Origin: an uncultured Anaerolineaceae bacterium
GTDB taxonomy: Bacteria; Chloroflexota; Anaerolineae; Anaerolineales; Anaerolineaceae
Reading direction: 5' to 3'
Length of the DNA stretch: 7,958 bases
Assembly: GCA_937894825.1 (NCBI GenBank)
Contig: CALCQT010000399.1
Span: 1-7,958 of the forward strand
Each line of letters begins with the position of its first letter. The stretch's first letter is position 1. Under the pieces are notes generated by a model. That model did not search any database. It was not told the DNA's origin and worked only from the letters and a program-made list of their open reading frames with translations. Positions 6,426 through 7,958 of the stretch are shown here, one piece after another. A program made the position numbers and the translations under genes.

Positions 6426-6471
6426 AACGACATGAACTTATTCCCAATACGATGAAGGAGCAGAAGAAAAA

Positions 6472-7041
6472 ATGAAAAAAAGCGGGGCATTGTTTATCCT
6501 GATTTTGGTTGTTTTGTGTTCGTCGATTTCTGTAAACGCACAGGAACCGGTTGAGTTCACAGTACTTACAGTCGCGCAAATTTTTAACTGGGGAGCATCC
6601 GAAGAAAAAGTATATGATTTCGTCTCGAATATTGAAGGGCTGAGCTGTGAACGATCAGAAGACGATGTCTTCGGAAAAATCATTTCCTGCGAAACAGAAG
6701 GTCTTAAAGACGAAATAACGCTCTATACGTTTTTCTTCACCGATGACGATACTCTTTTCATGATCGAGGGATCGGTCAATTACCTTGGCAATGAAATCAC
6801 AACGGAACAGATCTATGAACACCTTGCGGCAAACTTCAGCGAAATAGAGATGGAACCCTATAATACGGGGACATTTTACGATGCCCTCGCCGCCGACGCG
6901 AGCATAGCCGGTTGCGGACTCATCCCGGATGCTTCCTATGTCTGTATTCTTGGGTTTGAAGAAACGGACGACACTTATCCGTACGTTTCCGTCTTCTATG
7001 CGCATCCTGAATTCGTGCAGGGATTAGACTCCGCAGAATAA
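6472..7041 (+). CDS. Secreted four-cysteine protein, paralogue 3 of a tandem triplet (unknown family)
   Basis: This 189-residue product is the third copy. The signal peptide spans residues 1-23 (MKKS, hydrophobic core about 6-18, cleavage VNA-Q). The mature cysteines at 59, 73, 148 and 158 keep the 14/75/10 spacing of the other two. An extra cysteine, Cys16, lies inside the hydrophobic core and is not preceded by a lipobox residue, so this is not a lipoprotein. Shared landmarks are EFT (28-30), WG (40-41), EGLSCE (55-60), FFTDDD (88-93), VNYLG (102-106), FYD (135-137) and AGCGLIPD (146-153). It is more diverged from copies 1 and 2 than they look from each other. AAGGAG at 6455-6460 is 11 nt from the ATG. 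Its 3' end faces the SIMPL-domain gene across a shared terminator. No function can be assigned. Confidence 0.88.
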   Translation: MKKSGALFILILVVLCSSISVNAQEPVEFTVLTVAQIFNWGASEEKVYDFVSNIEGLSCERSEDDVFGKIISCETEGLKDEITLYTFFFTDDDTLFMIEGSVNYLGNEITTEQIYEHLAANFSEIEMEPYNTGTFYDALAADASIAGCGLIPDASYVCILGFEETDDTYPYVSVFYAHPEFVQGLDSAE

Positions 7042-7054
7042 GGTTGAATAAAGG

Positions 7055-7088
7055 AAAAACTGCCTTACATAAATAAGGCAGTTTTTTT
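7055..7088. terminator. Bidirectional terminator between paralogue 3 and the SIMPL gene
   Basis: A perfect 13-bp stem (7055-7067 with 7074-7086) closes a 6-nt loop and is bordered by A and T runs on its two sides. It serves both the plus-strand paralogue (stop at 7041) and the convergent minus-strand gene (stop at 7170). Confidence 0.92.
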
Positions 7089-7169
7089 GTTTGTAATAAC
7101 GGAGAGGGAAAGCCCTATTGCAGAAGCAGGATCAAAAAGGATACCTGTCTTCATGCGCTGAGATTTGCC

Positions 7170-7898
7170 TCAAAGGTCAAACGTATAAGCCAGATTGGCA
7201 GTCACAGTAATATCAACCAACCCCGGATTGATCGTGGCCGTAGCAGCGTCACCGCCGCCGCCCCGTCCTTCTCTGATACCGTACTCATAGTAACTGTTCC
7301 CCTCATTCACCGTGATTGAATCCACGGTCCCGAGGGTCACCCCCAGTTTTTCGGCGATTTTTTCCGCTTTGGCACGCCCATTTTCAATCGCCAGGTCGCA
7401 AGCCTGATCAAAGGCCGCGTCGCGTTCGGTAGAATCATAATAAAGGCTGGAAATAGTCGTCGCACCATTATTTACCGCGGTATCCAGAACCAGATTCAAC
7501 CTGGTCAGGTCCTTCAGCGTAATATTCAGGTAGTAATACACGTTGTAAATCATGTCATCCGGCCCTGCCGTCGGGTCCTGATAGTATTTCGCTGAACTAT
7601 ATAATGAATAATCGGTCGTCGTGATGTCTGCATCCGTCAGCCCTTCAGCAAACAAGGCATTTTTCAACGATTGAACCTTTTGCGCATTTTCGTTTATGGC
7701 ATCCTGAACATTTTCCCTTTCAGTCGTAATCCCAAGTGAGATCGTTACAAAATCCGGCTGCAGTGAGACAGTCCCCGTCCCACTGACGTTGATCAATTGG
7801 GAACTCTCCGCGGATGCAGATAGAACAGGGACAAACAGGACCAGAATCAATATCGCCGCAAAGACGACCTTCGTATACATCTTTACGCGTTCTTTCAT
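7170..7898 (-). CDS. Secreted SIMPL (DUF541) domain protein
   Basis: The 242-residue protein has a signal peptide (positively charged to residue 10, hydrophobic to about 26, cleavage ASA-E after residue 30), followed by one SIMPL domain. Visible family features are the opening INVSGTGTVSLQPDF (36-50), LGITTE (55-60), the DITTTDYSLYS stretch (91-101), an LDTAVNNGA-type segment (138-146) and the helix rich in Ala and Lys before LGVTLG (185-190). A glycine-rich loop, RGGGGD (212-217), precedes the last strands. SIMPL proteins form periplasmic or extracellular oligomers in several bacteria (for example BP26 of Brucella), but most have no defined biochemical role. The start at 7898 is supported by AAAGGAG 10 nt upstream; the inner ATG at 7880 has no ribosome-binding site. 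The gene is complete, and its neighbours are also exported proteins. Confidence 0.88.
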   Translation of the reverse strand: MKERVKMYTKVVFAAILILVLFVPVLSASAESSQLINVSGTGTVSLQPDFVTISLGITTERENVQDAINENAQKVQSLKNALFAEGLTDADITTTDYSLYSSAKYYQDPTAGPDDMIYNVYYYLNITLKDLTRLNLVLDTAVNNGATTISSLYYDSTERDAAFDQACDLAIENGRAKAEKIAEKLGVTLGTVDSITVNEGNSYYEYGIREGRGGGGDAATATINPGLVDITVTANLAYTFDL

Positions 7899-7939
7899 AA
7901 ATCTACTTCTCCTTTCTTAAATCAACAGATTCCGAATTT

Positions 7940-7945
7940 ATTATA
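7940..7945 (-). promoter_or_regulatory. Likely -10 box of the SIMPL gene
   Basis: A perfect TATAAT on the minus strand lies about 45 nt upstream of the ATG at 7898. The matching -35 would fall just past the right edge of the window, so only half of the promoter can be judged. Confidence 0.4.
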
Positions 7946-7958
7946 CAACAGCGATCTT

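Noticed and set aside
6517..6519. Cys16 of paralogue 3 as a lipoprotein attachment site
   Set aside because: The residues before it are VVL, not a lipobox ending in Gly, Ala or Ser, and a good signal peptidase I site follows at VNA-Q.

Overview
The window looks like chromosomal DNA from an anaerobic or facultatively anaerobic bacterium. The support is a hybrid-cluster protein (Hcp), a threonine-to-glycine degradation pair, Shine-Dalgarno-led starts and compact Rho-independent terminators. An anaerobic Chloroflexota (Anaerolineae-like) or Firmicutes source is only a guess: there is no rRNA or marker gene to fix it. I see no phage, insertion sequence, CRISPR array, tRNA or rRNA.

Left part (1-3867). 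The window opens with a perfect 54-bp palindrome, most simply a fold-back at a contig end. It runs into the C-terminal two thirds of hcp, which ends at a strong terminator (1188-1228). After a 445-bp gap come two overlapping genes: an SDR-type L-threonine 3-dehydrogenase (1600-2544) and an alpha-oxoamine synthase best read as 2-amino-3-ketobutyrate CoA ligase (2537-3787). Together they would turn threonine plus NAD+ and CoA into glycine, acetyl-CoA and NADH. A bidirectional terminator (3836-3867) separates this operon from the next, convergent gene.

Middle (3900-4547, minus strand). This is a cytoplasmic protein of about 215 residues with a GCGP cysteine motif and a downstream HWHW motif. It resembles C39-like/papain-fold cysteine peptidases; its substrate is unknown.

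Right part (4819-7041). Three tandem same-strand genes encode paralogous secreted proteins of 190, 194 and 189 residues that I cannot assign to a known family. Each has a signal peptide ending at a VSA/ASA/VNA-Q cleavage site and an acidic mature domain with four cysteines at exactly the same spacing. Each has its own ribosome-binding site and apparent promoter, and at least the second and third have terminators. The first two share an extended -10 element. This array is the most novel content of the window.

Right edge (7170-7898, minus strand). A secreted SIMPL (DUF541) domain protein converges on the array, sharing a bidirectional terminator (7055-7088). The right half is therefore a cluster of four exported proteins, suggesting a cell-surface or envelope role, but nothing in the sequence says what that role is.
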